Position numbers and translations under genes: made by a program. From assembly GCF_025147485.1 (NCBI RefSeq), contig NZ_CP102263.1, positions 3,361,501-3,425,500 of the forward strand: DNA of 64,000 bases. The letters are read 5' to 3'. Shown here in pieces: positions 1 through 9,427 of the stretch. Source of the DNA: Bacteroides uniformis. Lineage in GTDB: Bacteria; Bacteroidota; Bacteroidia; Bacteroidales; Bacteroidaceae. The stretch's first letter is position 1. Every line of letters starts with the position of its first letter. Below the pieces are notes generated by a model that worked only from the letters and a program-made list of their open reading frames with translations, was not told where the DNA came from and did no database searches.

Positions 1-1209
1 AAAGACGTAAGCGTAGAGGTCGTGGAAACGATGCCCTACGTTGTCAAATTCCCGACCCCGTCTTACCTGCAAACATCCACGGACAGGTACACTTTTGCCG
101 ACCGTCCTGTTTTCCTGCGTCCGTTGTTGGAGTATTTCGACAATCCCCGTTTTGAGTGGAGTGTGGACGGTCAGGTCATGGAAGGAGAAGTGGAACGCAT
201 GTTCAAGTTCACGCCGTCCGCACCCGGAGAATACACCGTCTCCTGTACTGTGTCGGAAGACACACCGACGGAAAAAATAAGCAGGAATATCGACAAAGGG
301 AAAACGGCTGTCACTGCCACCGTAAAAGTCGTTTGTGTGGACAAAAAGGAACAAGACGGCTTCCGGGCTTCGGGAAGTTCCAAGCTCTGGAATAAAGTCT
401 ATGAATATACCCCAGCTCCCGGCCAATTTATCAACGAGACGAGCACGATAGGCGGTATGACCGGCAACGAAACATCCCCTGAAGCGGCTGTCGCATGGGC
501 AACACAGCGTTTGAAAGACAAACTGCACGTCTCTTTAGGTTCTTTCGGGGGTTATATCATCGTCGGCTTCGACCACAGTATTCCCAATTCGGGTAACCAA
601 TATGATTTCTGTGTTCAGGGGAACGCCTTTGACGGCAGTTCCGAACCGGGTATCGTATGGGTCATGCAAGATATAAACGGAAACGGATTGCCGGATGACG
701 AGTGGTACGAACTGAAAGGATCTGAAGCAGGCAAGGAAGAAACAATACAGAATTTTGAAGTGACCTATTACCGTCCGGAAGGCAAAAAAATGGATGTCCA
801 ATGGATCAGTTCCGACGGTAGAAACGGCTGGGTAGACTATCTGTCCGCTTATCATACACAAGACTATTATTATCCGGCTTGGATTTCGGAAAACAGTTAT
901 ACCCTGACAGGCACTTGTCTGGCCGCCCGCAACACCCAAGATTCTCAAACCGGTTATTGGGATAATCAGAGTTATGACTGGGGGTACGTGGATAATTTCG
1001 GAAACGACCAGATAGAAGGCGGCAGTACGGTGGATGGAAGCGGACAAAGGAACGGTTTCAAAATTTCCAATGCCATCCATGCCGATGGAACGGAAGCCAA
1101 TCTGCAATATATTGACTTTATCAAAATACAATGCGGTGTTCTGGCCAAAAGCGGCTGGCTGGGCGAAGTTTCTACGGAGGTATTTTCTTTTGAGGATCTA
1201 ACCAAATAA
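1..1209 (+). CDS. PKD-type surface protein of B12 locus (5' partial)
   Basis: The frame is open from base 1, so the true start and any signal peptide lie upstream of the window; the first internal ATG is at 22. The visible part begins with an Ig/PKD-like beta-sandwich (F-x-W-S-V-D-G near the start, then P-G-E-Y-T-V). A larger domain follows with FGGYIIVGFDHSIPN and DINGNGLPDDEWYEL, a pattern seen in Bacteroidetes 'cell surface proteins' of cobalamin transport loci. It lies 14 nt upstream of the next lipoprotein gene and points the same way as the BtuG/BtuB/BtuFCD genes, so a surface accessory role in corrinoid capture is inferred. Direct B12 binding is not shown. It could belong to one of the accessory B12-binding lipoprotein families such as BtuH, but I cannot assign it from sequence alone. 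Confidence 0.75.
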   Translation, partial: KDVSVEVVETMPYVVKFPTPSYLQTSTDRYTFADRPVFLRPLLEYFDNPRFEWSVDGQVMEGEVERMFKFTPSAPGEYTVSCTVSEDTPTEKISRNIDKGKTAVTATVKVVCVDKKEQDGFRASGSSKLWNKVYEYTPAPGQFINETSTIGGMTGNETSPEAAVAWATQRLKDKLHVSLGSFGGYIIVGFDHSIPNSGNQYDFCVQGNAFDGSSEPGIVWVMQDINGNGLPDDEWYELKGSEAGKEETIQNFEVTYYRPEGKKMDVQWISSDGRNGWVDYLSAYHTQDYYYPAWISENSYTLTGTCLAARNTQDSQTGYWDNQSYDWGYVDNFGNDQIEGGSTVDGSGQRNGFKISNAIHADGTEANLQYIDFIKIQCGVLAKSGWLGEVSTEVFSFEDLTK

Positions 1210-1223
1210 TAAAAATTACAAGT

Positions 1224-3314
1224 ATGAAAATTTATTTTCTTCCCATGCTCCTATCCTTGTTCTTTTTGGGAGCGTGTGACAAAAACGATGAAATTATACC
1301 TGAAGATGCAGATGAAAATTTCATCACATCGGTCGTGATGACCGTGGACGGGAAATCGTACACGGCCGACATTACGGACAATACAGTAACAATAACCGTT
1401 CCCTATACGGTATCGCTGAACAACGCCGAAGTGGAATTCAAGTACACAACTTCTGCAACAATCATACCTGATCCTGAAACGGTAACGGACTGGGATAACG
1501 AACGAACCTTCCGGGTGACATCCTATAACGGAGATGCCCGCGAATATACCTATAAGGTCGTGAAAAGCGAGATAGAATCTGACGGAGATGTGGAGTTGAA
1601 GACCACCGAGGAGGTAGCTTCTTTTGCCGCAACCAAAACAACCGTTGTCAAAGGGAACCTGATTATCGGCTCTGATGCGGAAGAGGCAGAAAAAATCACT
1701 GACATATCTGCATTGGCATCTTTGAAAGAGGTTACTGGCAACATTGTCATTCGTAACAGTTACAACGGTGCAGACTTGACAGGGTTGGATAATATCGTTT
1801 CTGCCGGAGGTTTACAGGTAGGTTCGACCGATGTCGCCTCGAAAGCTACGGAACTTCACATGATTTCCATGAAAGCATTGGAAACGCTCTCCGGAGACAT
1901 ATCGGTATATAACGACCAAGTGACGTATGTCCTATTCGAGAAACTGGCAACTATTGAAGGAAGCGTGATGTTCAATGCGTCGTCGTTACAGAGTTTTGAG
2001 TTTCCGGTTCTGACTACTGTAGGTCAGGATCTGAATCTTCAAGGACTCAATGAAGAGAACACAGCAGCCGGTTCGATTGCGTCTTTGGAAATACCGGAAC
2101 TGACAAGTGTCGGAGGGGTCTTGTCCGTAAACAATCTTGCCAAGCTGACTTCCATGAGCTTCCTTAAGCTGAAAGAGACCGGTGGCCTTGATTTCCATAC
2201 CGTCCCCGTGATGTTGGAAACCATCAACCTTCCGGAAATCGAAACAGTAAACGGAAGTATTATTATGGAAGCCAATATGGAAGCTCCTCCTACCGGTAGT
2301 TTTGTTCCCCAACGAAATGACGTGCTTCAGGCTTTCGGTGGAATGGACAAACTGACAACGATAAAGGGACAGATAAAGATAAAGAATTTCACGGCACTCA
2401 AACAACTTCCCGACTGGAGCAAGATCACCACACTTGGAAGCATCACGCTGGATTATCTTGAAGATGTGAGCGGAACACTGCTGTTGCCGAACGCCCGATT
2501 TGAAACCTTCGGAGAAACAGCGCCCCAGATTGAAATTATAAACAAGGTGCAGCTCTCCAAAATTGAAACAGCCGAAGATTTGTCAAATGTAAATTTTGTC
2601 ATCACCAGTCTCACGAATAATAAGTTCCCTGAAATCACGTTCAAGAATATCAAAGACTTCACTTGTAAGCCAACCACCAACAATACCGATTATACCATAT
2701 CGACAATTCAACATGTATATGGAAATCTAAATGTGACAGGCCAAATGCGAAGCAATGCCAAATTTCCCGACTTGGAAATCATAGATGGATATGGATATAT
2801 CCAAATACCCATGTTTGCTTCAATCACAATGCCAGTCTTGAAAGAAGTGGGAGGACAGTTCTATTTATCTGGAAATTTTACCAGTTGTAACTTGCCCTTA
2901 CTATCCAAAGTTTGTTGTTCAGCTTCTCCTGTATATTATAAAGAGGGAGAGGGTTCGTTAGCAATATCTTTACAAAGTAAATCGCTGGATATTCCGGAAT
3001 TGCTTCACGTAGGAGGTGAAGGGTTGTTCGTTAATAAAGCAACAGGCATTACTTGTGATAAATTACAGACTATAGATGGTACGCTACAGATAAAAAGTGC
3101 GACTTCTCTTTCTCAGGAAACACTTTCCATGGAGAAGTTGGAGACCTTGCATGGGGTTGTTTTTGACGGTTTGACGAAATTTACCGACTACACTTTCTTC
3201 GGCAAGTTTATAGAAAACGGAATGATTACGGGGGAAAGTTGGAGCGTGACGAAATGTGGGTATAACCCAACCTTCCAAAATATGAAGGACAAACAATATA
3301 CGCAGCAGGATTAA
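1224..3314 (+). CDS. Surface lipoprotein with beta-solenoid (receptor L-like) repeats
   Basis: A 696-residue lipoprotein. The signal peptide ends in a lipobox (FFLGAC, Cys near residue 18), followed by an acidic KNDE stretch typical of Bacteroidetes surface export. Residues about 35-115 form a small beta domain (SVVMTVDGKSYTADITDN...). The rest is a long run of irregular leucine/isoleucine-rich coils (for example LTSVGGVLSVNNLAKLTSMS) resembling receptor L-domain or leucine-rich solenoids. It sits between the PKD-type protein and BtuG in the B12 operon and is followed by a strong hairpin terminator. A role as accessory binding or docking lipoprotein for corrinoid uptake is inferred from neighbours only. 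Start ATG is 14 nt after the previous stop. Confidence 0.75.
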   Translation: MKIYFLPMLLSLFFLGACDKNDEIIPEDADENFITSVVMTVDGKSYTADITDNTVTITVPYTVSLNNAEVEFKYTTSATIIPDPETVTDWDNERTFRVTSYNGDAREYTYKVVKSEIESDGDVELKTTEEVASFAATKTTVVKGNLIIGSDAEEAEKITDISALASLKEVTGNIVIRNSYNGADLTGLDNIVSAGGLQVGSTDVASKATELHMISMKALETLSGDISVYNDQVTYVLFEKLATIEGSVMFNASSLQSFEFPVLTTVGQDLNLQGLNEENTAAGSIASLEIPELTSVGGVLSVNNLAKLTSMSFLKLKETGGLDFHTVPVMLETINLPEIETVNGSIIMEANMEAPPTGSFVPQRNDVLQAFGGMDKLTTIKGQIKIKNFTALKQLPDWSKITTLGSITLDYLEDVSGTLLLPNARFETFGETAPQIEIINKVQLSKIETAEDLSNVNFVITSLTNNKFPEITFKNIKDFTCKPTTNNTDYTISTIQHVYGNLNVTGQMRSNAKFPDLEIIDGYGYIQIPMFASITMPVLKEVGGQFYLSGNFTSCNLPLLSKVCCSASPVYYKEGEGSLAISLQSKSLDIPELLHVGGEGLFVNKATGITCDKLQTIDGTLQIKSATSLSQETLSMEKLETLHGVVFDGLTKFTDYTFFGKFIENGMITGESWSVTKCGYNPTFQNMKDKQYTQQD

Positions 3315-3330
3315 ACCTTATACCTTAACC

Positions 3331-3363
3331 AGAGTACCCGTAATGATTCGGGTACTCTTTTTT
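3331..3363 (+). terminator. Intrinsic terminator inside the B12 operon
   Basis: A perfect 10-bp inverted repeat (AGAGTACCCG at 3331-3340, CGGGTACTCT at 3349-3358) with an 8-nt loop runs into six T residues. It lies 16 nt after the lipoprotein stop and only about 7 nt before the btuG start. It could attenuate transcription of the downstream importer genes relative to the upstream surface proteins. The ATG at 3343 falls in the loop, so it is not the btuG start. Confidence 0.85.
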
Positions 3364-3369
3364 ATCCGA

Positions 3370-4443
3370 ATGACAATGAGCAGAACAATACAACGGATTT
3401 GCCTTTTTCTTTTCTGCCTGCCAGTTTTCGGCAGTTGCATGAAATGGGATTACGGAGAGATGGAAGATTTCTCTGTATCGGCCTCTGGTCTTTTCATTAC
3501 CAACGAGGGGAATTTCCAGTACAGCAATGCCACGCTTTCCTACTACGATCCCGCCACGTGCGAAGTGGAGAATGAAGTGTTTTACCGTGCCAACGGGTTC
3601 AAGTTGGGCGATGTGGCCCAGTCTATGGTTATCCGGGACGGTATAGGCTGGATCGTGGTGAACAACTCGCATGTGATTTTCGCCATCGACATCAATACTT
3701 TCAAGGAAGTGGGCCGTATCACAGGTTTCACCTCACCCCGGTATATCCATTTTCTGTCGGATGAGAAAGCCTATGTGACGCAGATATGGGACTACCGTAT
3801 CTTCATCATCAACCCCAAGACATACGAGATTACCGGCTATATCGAATGTCCAGACATGGACATGGAATCGGGTTCCACCGAACAAATGGTACAATACGGC
3901 AAGTACGTCTATGTGAACTGCTGGTCGTACCAGAACCGCATCCTGAAAATCGACACGGAGACGGACAAGGTCGTGGACGAACTGACCATCGGCATACAAC
4001 CTACTTCGCTGGTCATGGACAAATACAACAAGATGTGGACCATCACGGATGGCGGTTACGAGGGCAGCCCATACGGTTACGAGGCACCGTCTCTCTATCG
4101 TATAGACGCCGAGACTTTCACCGTAGAGAAACAGTTCAAGTTTAAGCTGGGCGACTGGCCTTCGGAAGTCCAGCTCAACGGTACACGGGATACACTTTAC
4201 TGGATCAACAACGATATTTGGCGAATGCCGGTGGAAGCCGACCGTGTTCCCGTCCGGCCTTTTCTGGAGTTTCGGGACACCAAATACTACGGCCTTACGG
4301 TCAATCCCAACAACGGGGAGGTATATGTGGCCGACGCTATTGATTACCAGCAACAAGGTATCGTGTATCGCTATTCGCCGCAAGGCAAGCTGATCGATGA
4401 ATTTTACGTGGGAATCATTCCGGGAGCTTTCTGCTGGAAATAA
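3370..4443 (+). CDS. btuG: BtuG-like surface lipoprotein, beta-propeller corrinoid binder
   Basis: A lipoprotein of about 357 residues. The signal peptide has a hydrophobic core (CLFLFCLPVFGSC) ending in a lipobox Cys, followed by a YncE/DUF5074-type beta-propeller with repeated blades (FITNEGNFQYSNATLSYYDP, GWIVVNNSHVIFAIDI, VYVNCWSYQNRILKIDTETD). BtuG proteins of gut Bacteroides cap BtuB at the cell surface and bind cobalamin with extremely high affinity; this gene lies directly upstream of a btuB-like gene, which is the family's hallmark position. Start chosen at 3370 (or 3376) because the upstream ATG at 3343 lies in the terminator loop. Lipid-anchored, outer leaflet of the outer membrane. 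Family and position agree; no binding residue was checked. Confidence 0.88.
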   Translation: MTMSRTIQRICLFLFCLPVFGSCMKWDYGEMEDFSVSASGLFITNEGNFQYSNATLSYYDPATCEVENEVFYRANGFKLGDVAQSMVIRDGIGWIVVNNSHVIFAIDINTFKEVGRITGFTSPRYIHFLSDEKAYVTQIWDYRIFIINPKTYEITGYIECPDMDMESGSTEQMVQYGKYVYVNCWSYQNRILKIDTETDKVVDELTIGIQPTSLVMDKYNKMWTITDGGYEGSPYGYEAPSLYRIDAETFTVEKQFKFKLGDWPSEVQLNGTRDTLYWINNDIWRMPVEADRVPVRPFLEFRDTKYYGLTVNPNNGEVYVADAIDYQQQGIVYRYSPQGKLIDEFYVGIIPGAFCWK

Positions 4444-4461
4444 CGAGGAAGGAGGACAAAA

Positions 4462-6540
4462 ATGAAAAGACATCTTATTCTATTGTTCGTGGGGGTAAGC
4501 CTGCCCTTTCTGCTTGCCGCCCAGCAGAAAAATTCCGTCAGCATTACCAAAAGGGTACTACGTATTCCGGAGGTTACGGTGGTGGGCAAACGACCTATGA
4601 AGGATATAGGCGTGCAACGAACCCGTTTCGATTCCATCGCCATGAAAGAGAACATCGCCTTGTCTATGGCCGATGTGCTGACATTCAACTCATCCGTTTT
4701 TGTCAAGAACTACGGACGCGCCACGTTATCCACCGTGGCTTTCCGGGGTACCTCTCCCTCGCATACCCAAGTGACGTGGAATGGTATGCGCATTAACAAC
4801 CCGATGCTGGGCATGACGGATTTTTCCACCATCCCTTCTTACTTTATCGATGATGCCTCGCTGCTGCACGGAACGTCATCGGTAAACGAAACGGGCGGCG
4901 GCTTGGGTGGTCTGGTCAGGCTCTCCACTTCTCCGGCCAACCATGAAGGGTTCGGGTTGCAGTACGTGCAGGGAGTGGGGTCGTTCAGCACGTTCGACGA
5001 GTTTCTCCGCCTGACCTACGGTGACAAACACTGGCAGTCCTCCACCCGTGTGGTGTATTCCTCTTCCCCCAACGACTACAAATACCGAAACCGGGACAAG
5101 AAGGAAAACATCTATGACGAGGACAAGAACATCATCGGTTCCTATTACCCGACGGAACGCAACCGCAGCGGGGCTTATAAGGATCTGCACGTCTTGCAGG
5201 AAATTTATTATAACACGGGCGAAGGCGACAAGTTCGGGCTAAACGCCTGGTATATCAATTCCAACCGGGAACTGGCGATGCTCAGCACGGATTACGGGAA
5301 CGACATGGACTTCGAGAACCGCCAAAGGGAGCAGACGTTTCGCGGCGTCCTCTCGTGGGATCGCGTGCGGGAGAAATGGAAGGTCGGTGTAAAAGGCGGC
5401 TATATACACACATGGATGGCCTATGATTACAAGCGGGACAAGGGAAACGGCGAAATGGCTTCGATGACCCGCTCACGCAGTAAGATTAACACGTTCTACG
5501 GAAGTGCGGACGGGGATTATGCTCCTTCAGAGAAATGGCTGTTCACGGCCGGTGTTTCCGTACACCAGCATTTGGTGGAAAGCGCGGACAAAAATATCAT
5601 CTCGCAGGAAGGTAACAAGGCTGTTGTCGGGTATGACAAGGGACGTGTCGAGTTTTCCGGTTCCGTTTCTGCGAAATGGCGGCCTGTCGATCGTTTTGCC
5701 GCCTCGCTTGTCCTTCGCGAGGATATGTTCGGTACGGAATGGGCCCCGGTTATCCCGGCTTTCTTCATCGACGGGGTACTGTCGAAAAAAGGCAATATCG
5801 TGGCGAAAGCATCCATCTCCCGGAACTACCGTTTTCCCACGCTGAACGACCTCTATTTTCTGCCGGGCGGTAATCCCGACCTGAAAAGCGAGCACGGCTT
5901 CACATACGACGTGGGGTTGTCGTTCTCGGTGGGGAAAGAAAATGTATATGCTTTGAGCGGTGGTATCAACTGGTTCGATTCGCACATCGACGACTGGATC
6001 ATCTGGCTACCCACAACCAAGGGATTCTTCTCCCCCAGAAACCTCAAAAAGGTACATGCTTACGGGGCAGAGACCAACGCCCACCTTGATATAATGCTCG
6101 GAAAGGACTGGAAACTGGATATGAACGGAACTTTCTCGTGGACTCCCTCGATCAACGAGAGCGAACCGATGAGTCCGGCAGACCAATCCGTCGGCAAACA
6201 GTTGCCATACGTGCCGGAGTTTTCCGCAACGGTGACCGGACGTCTGTCATGGCGGACATGGAGCCTGCTTTACAAATGGTGTTATTACAGCCAGCGTTAT
6301 ACCATGTCGAGTAATGACTATACCCTGACGGGCTATCTGCCCCCTTACTTCATGAATAACGTGACACTGGAAAAACAGCTCTCTTTCCGATGGGCCGATC
6401 TGTCGCTAAAGGGCAGCATCAACAACCTGTTCGATGAAGAATACCTTTCCGTATTGTCCCGTCCCATGCCGGGCATCAATTTCGAGATATTCATCGGCAT
6501 AACACCCAAGTTCGGAAAAAACAAAAATAGTAAACGATAA
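4462..6540 (+). CDS. btuB: BtuB-like TonB-dependent corrinoid receptor
   Basis: A 692-residue outer-membrane receptor: Sec signal peptide (LFVGVSLPFLLAAQ), a TonB-box-like segment (PEVTVVGKR near residue 37), an N-terminal plug (SMADVLTFNSSVFVKNYG, STVAFRGTSPSHTQVTWNG) and a C-terminal barrel rich in aromatic beta-strands ending in a short basic tail. The length suits BtuB/FepA-type receptors rather than the longer SusC type. Substrate is inferred from order: BtuG immediately upstream, BtuF-BtuC-BtuD immediately downstream. It should pass corrinoids from BtuG into the periplasm using TonB energy. Heme or siderophore receptors have the same fold, so the substrate rests on the neighbours. Confidence 0.88.
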   Translation: MKRHLILLFVGVSLPFLLAAQQKNSVSITKRVLRIPEVTVVGKRPMKDIGVQRTRFDSIAMKENIALSMADVLTFNSSVFVKNYGRATLSTVAFRGTSPSHTQVTWNGMRINNPMLGMTDFSTIPSYFIDDASLLHGTSSVNETGGGLGGLVRLSTSPANHEGFGLQYVQGVGSFSTFDEFLRLTYGDKHWQSSTRVVYSSSPNDYKYRNRDKKENIYDEDKNIIGSYYPTERNRSGAYKDLHVLQEIYYNTGEGDKFGLNAWYINSNRELAMLSTDYGNDMDFENRQREQTFRGVLSWDRVREKWKVGVKGGYIHTWMAYDYKRDKGNGEMASMTRSRSKINTFYGSADGDYAPSEKWLFTAGVSVHQHLVESADKNIISQEGNKAVVGYDKGRVEFSGSVSAKWRPVDRFAASLVLREDMFGTEWAPVIPAFFIDGVLSKKGNIVAKASISRNYRFPTLNDLYFLPGGNPDLKSEHGFTYDVGLSFSVGKENVYALSGGINWFDSHIDDWIIWLPTTKGFFSPRNLKKVHAYGAETNAHLDIMLGKDWKLDMNGTFSWTPSINESEPMSPADQSVGKQLPYVPEFSATVTGRLSWRTWSLLYKWCYYSQRYTMSSNDYTLTGYLPPYFMNNVTLEKQLSFRWADLSLKGSINNLFDEEYLSVLSRPMPGINFEIFIGITPKFGKNKNSKR

Positions 6541-6551
6541 TCTGCATCAAT

Positions 6552-7691
6552 ATGAACGCATTAAAGAATTTAAGCCTGATTTTGTTGCTTTCTCTGGCAT
6601 TTACAGGCTGCCACAACAAAAGCTCAAAAATCAATGATTTCAACCTGCTGCTTTATGCTCCCGAATATGCCTCCGGCTTCGACATCAAAGGGGCGGGCGG
6701 GAAGGAAAGCGTACTGATAACCGTCAGGAATCCCTGGCAGGGAGCGGACAGTGTAACCACATGGCTGTTTATCGTCCGCAACGGTGAAGAGGTTCCCGAA
6801 GGGTTTGCAGGACAGGTACTCAAAGGAGACGCCAAACGTATCGTGGCGATGTCTTCCACTCATATCGCCATGCTTGACGCAATCGGTGAAGTCCGGTGTA
6901 TAACCGGCGTTTCGGGAATCGACTACATTTCCAACCCAGACATCCAAGCCCGCCGCGACAGTATTGGTGATGTCGGCTATGAAGGGAACATCAACTACGA
7001 GTTGCTGCTCTCGCTCGATCCCGACCTCGTTCTGCTCTATGGGGTGAACGGCGCAAGCGCAATGGAAAGCAAACTCGAAGAACTCGACATACCGTTCATG
7101 TATGTCGGCGATTATCTTGAAGAGTCGCCTCTCGGCAAGGCCGAATGGATGGTAGTGCTTTCAGAAGTCACAGGAAAACGTGAGAAGGGTGAAAAAGCCT
7201 TTGCCGCAATCCCGGTCAGATACAACGCCTTGAAAAAGAAAGTGGCCGACAGTACCCTCGGCACTCCTTCGGTTATGCTTAATGTTCCCTATGGCGACTC
7301 GTGGTTCATGCCTTCAACCCAAAGTTATGTAGCCCGCTTGATTACTGATGCGGGAGGCCGCTATATCTACCAGAAGAACACGGGAAACGCTTCTATCCCC
7401 ATTGACTTAGAAGAAGCATATCTGCTCGCGTCGGATGCGGACATGTGGTTGAACGTGGGAATGGCGAACTCCCTTGACGACTTGAAGGCATCATGTCCGA
7501 AATTCACCGATACCCGATGTTTCAAAAATGGAGAGGTGTATAACAACAACGCCCGTACCAACACAGCCGGGGGTAACGACTATTACGAGTCTGCCGTCGT
7601 GAATCCTGACATCGTGCTCCGCGACCTCGTGAAGATATTCCATCCTGAACTGGTGCAGGAAGAGTGTGTGTATTACAAGCAACTGAAATAG
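6552..7691 (+). CDS. btuF: Periplasmic corrinoid-binding lipoprotein, BtuF/FecB family
   Basis: A 379-residue substrate-binding protein of the metal-chelate/B12 ABC family. Lipoprotein signal LLLSLAFTGC, then two lobes: RIVAMSSTHIAMLDAIGEV leads the first, and LSLDPDLVLLYGV is the typical helix region. It ends 0 nt from the btuC start. It would carry corrinoid from BtuB to BtuCD in the periplasm; lipidation suggests tethering to the inner membrane. It is longer than E. coli BtuF, as is usual in Bacteroidetes. Iron-chelate binding is the main alternative; the surrounding BtuG/BtuB argues for B12. Confidence 0.85.
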   Translation: MNALKNLSLILLLSLAFTGCHNKSSKINDFNLLLYAPEYASGFDIKGAGGKESVLITVRNPWQGADSVTTWLFIVRNGEEVPEGFAGQVLKGDAKRIVAMSSTHIAMLDAIGEVRCITGVSGIDYISNPDIQARRDSIGDVGYEGNINYELLLSLDPDLVLLYGVNGASAMESKLEELDIPFMYVGDYLEESPLGKAEWMVVLSEVTGKREKGEKAFAAIPVRYNALKKKVADSTLGTPSVMLNVPYGDSWFMPSTQSYVARLITDAGGRYIYQKNTGNASIPIDLEEAYLLASDADMWLNVGMANSLDDLKASCPKFTDTRCFKNGEVYNNNARTNTAGGNDYYESAVVNPDIVLRDLVKIFHPELVQEECVYYKQLK

Positions 7692-8672
7692 ATGCGTTCC
7701 CGTTCGACTATATTATTCTCCATATTGATTACGCTCACGGTCGGTCTTTTTTTACTGGACTTGGCCGTGGGAGCTGTCAACATTCCGATCCGCGATGTAT
7801 GGGCAGCACTGACCGGGGGAAATTGTTCCCGTGCCACGGAAAAAATCGTACTCAACATACGCCTCATAAAAGCTATAGTGGCACTGTTGGCCGGGGCTGC
7901 CTTATCGGTCAGCGGTCTTCAGATGCAGACCCTCTTCCGTAATCCTCTTGCCGGTCCCTATGTCCTTGGCATCAGTTCCGGTGCAAGTCTCGGTGTGGCA
8001 CTTGTGGTACTTGCCGGGATCGGTTCATCAATAGGCATTGCCGGAGCAGCGTGGGTGGGTGCGGCTGTCGTGTTGCTCGTGATAACTGCCGTCGGACAGC
8101 GAATAAAAGACATCATGGTAATCCTGATTCTGGGCATGATGTTCTCATCGGGCGTAGGTGCTGTCGTGCAGATATTGCAGTACCTCAGCAAAGAGGAATC
8201 GCTGAAAGCCTTTGTCATTTGGACGATGGGGGCTTTGGGTGACGTCACCTCCGGACAACTTCTGATTCTTGTTCCATCGGTGTTTGCCGGACTGCTGTTG
8301 GCTGTACTGACCATCAAACCGCTTAACCTCCTGCTGTTCGGAGAGGAATATGCCGTAACAATGGGACTGAATATTCGGCGTTCACGCAGCCTGTTGTTTC
8401 TCTCGACAACGCTGCTCGCCGGAACGATAACCGCTTTTTGCGGTCCGATAGGTTTCATAGGTCTCGCTATGCCTCATGTCACAAGAATGCTTTTCCAAAA
8501 TAGCGATCATCATGTCCTTCTGCCCGGAACAATTCTTTCGGGAGCATCGATATTGCTTCTTTGCGACATCATTTCTAAAATATTCACCTTGCCGATCAAC
8601 GCCATTACAGCTCTATTGGGAATCCCAATCGTCGTATGGGTGGTTTTACGCAACAAATCCATCACCGCATGA
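7692..8672 (+). CDS. btuC: B12 ABC transporter permease (FecCD family)
   Basis: A 326-residue polytopic membrane protein with the FecCD/BtuC signature: N-terminal helix TILFSILITLTVGLFLLDLA, the conserved GAALSVSGLQMQTLFRNPLAGPYVLG block (residues about 57-82), then about eight further helices ending in a short basic tail. Start codon follows the btuF stop directly; the stop overlaps the btuD start (ATGA). It forms a homodimeric channel with two copies of the ATPase, moving corrinoid into the cytoplasm. Confidence 0.92.
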   Translation: MRSRSTILFSILITLTVGLFLLDLAVGAVNIPIRDVWAALTGGNCSRATEKIVLNIRLIKAIVALLAGAALSVSGLQMQTLFRNPLAGPYVLGISSGASLGVALVVLAGIGSSIGIAGAAWVGAAVVLLVITAVGQRIKDIMVILILGMMFSSGVGAVVQILQYLSKEESLKAFVIWTMGALGDVTSGQLLILVPSVFAGLLLAVLTIKPLNLLLFGEEYAVTMGLNIRRSRSLLFLSTTLLAGTITAFCGPIGFIGLAMPHVTRMLFQNSDHHVLLPGTILSGASILLLCDIISKIFTLPINAITALLGIPIVVWVVLRNKSITA

Positions 8673-9427
8673 TAGAATTACAGCATTTTTCCATAGGTTA
8701 CAAAGAAAACTCGTTGCTCCACGAGGTAAATGCCACGATAAAAAAAGGTCAACTGACAGCCCTTATCGGAAGAAACGGGACAGGAAAATCGACGTTGCTC
8801 CGCGCCATAGCCGGTCTGAACCGGTGTTATTCCGGAAAAATCATTCTCGACGGGCACGACATCGCCTGCATGAAAACCGAAGATATGGCAAAAACGCTGG
8901 CTGTCGTCACGACCGAGCGCACGCGCATCGCCAACCTGCGGTGCAAGGATGTCGTAGCCATAGGCCGTGCTCCTTATACCAACTGGATAGGTAGGATGCA
9001 AGAAACAGATAAGGAGATAGTCATGCAATCGCTCATTTCGGTGGGAATGGAGGCTTATGCAAACCGCACGATGGATAAAATGTCGGATGGCGAATGCCAG
9101 CGTGTGATGATTGCTCGTGCATTGGCACAGGATACTCCTATCATTCTCCTTGATGAACCGACTTCCTTTCTTGACATGCCTAATCGCTACGAACTTGTGG
9201 CGTTGCTTCGTAGGCTTGTCCACGACGAGAAAAAATGTATCATGTTCTCGACACATGAACTTGACATCGCGTTGTCCATGTGCGATTCGATAGCATTGTT
9301 AGATACCCCGAATTTAAGTTGCTTGACCGCGTCTGAAATGCAGAAAAGCGGATACATTGACAGACTTTTCCAAAATGAAAACATCCGTTTCGACTCCTTA
9401 TGCGGTACAATGATTTTGAAACAATGA
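8669..9427 (+). CDS. btuD: B12 ABC transporter ATPase
   Basis: ABC ATPase of about 252 residues: Walker A GRNGTGKSTLL near residue 34, signature MSDGECQRVMIARALAQD (LSGGQ replaced by MSDGE), Walker B IILLDEPTSFLD and the H-switch FSTHELD. Start taken at 8669 (MIELQHF), where ATGA overlaps the btuC stop; a longer in-frame start at 8636 would overlap btuC by 37 nt and has no support. Cytoplasmic motor of the BtuCD importer. Confidence 0.92.
   Translation: MIELQHFSIGYKENSLLHEVNATIKKGQLTALIGRNGTGKSTLLRAIAGLNRCYSGKIILDGHDIACMKTEDMAKTLAVVTTERTRIANLRCKDVVAIGRAPYTNWIGRMQETDKEIVMQSLISVGMEAYANRTMDKMSDGECQRVMIARALAQDTPIILLDEPTSFLDMPNRYELVALLRRLVHDEKKCIMFSTHELDIALSMCDSIALLDTPNLSCLTASEMQKSGYIDRLFQNENIRFDSLCGTMILKQ

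Noticed and set aside
3343..3369. Upstream ATG as btuG start
   Set aside because: It lies in the loop of an intrinsic terminator and adds nine residues ahead of a normal lipoprotein signal.
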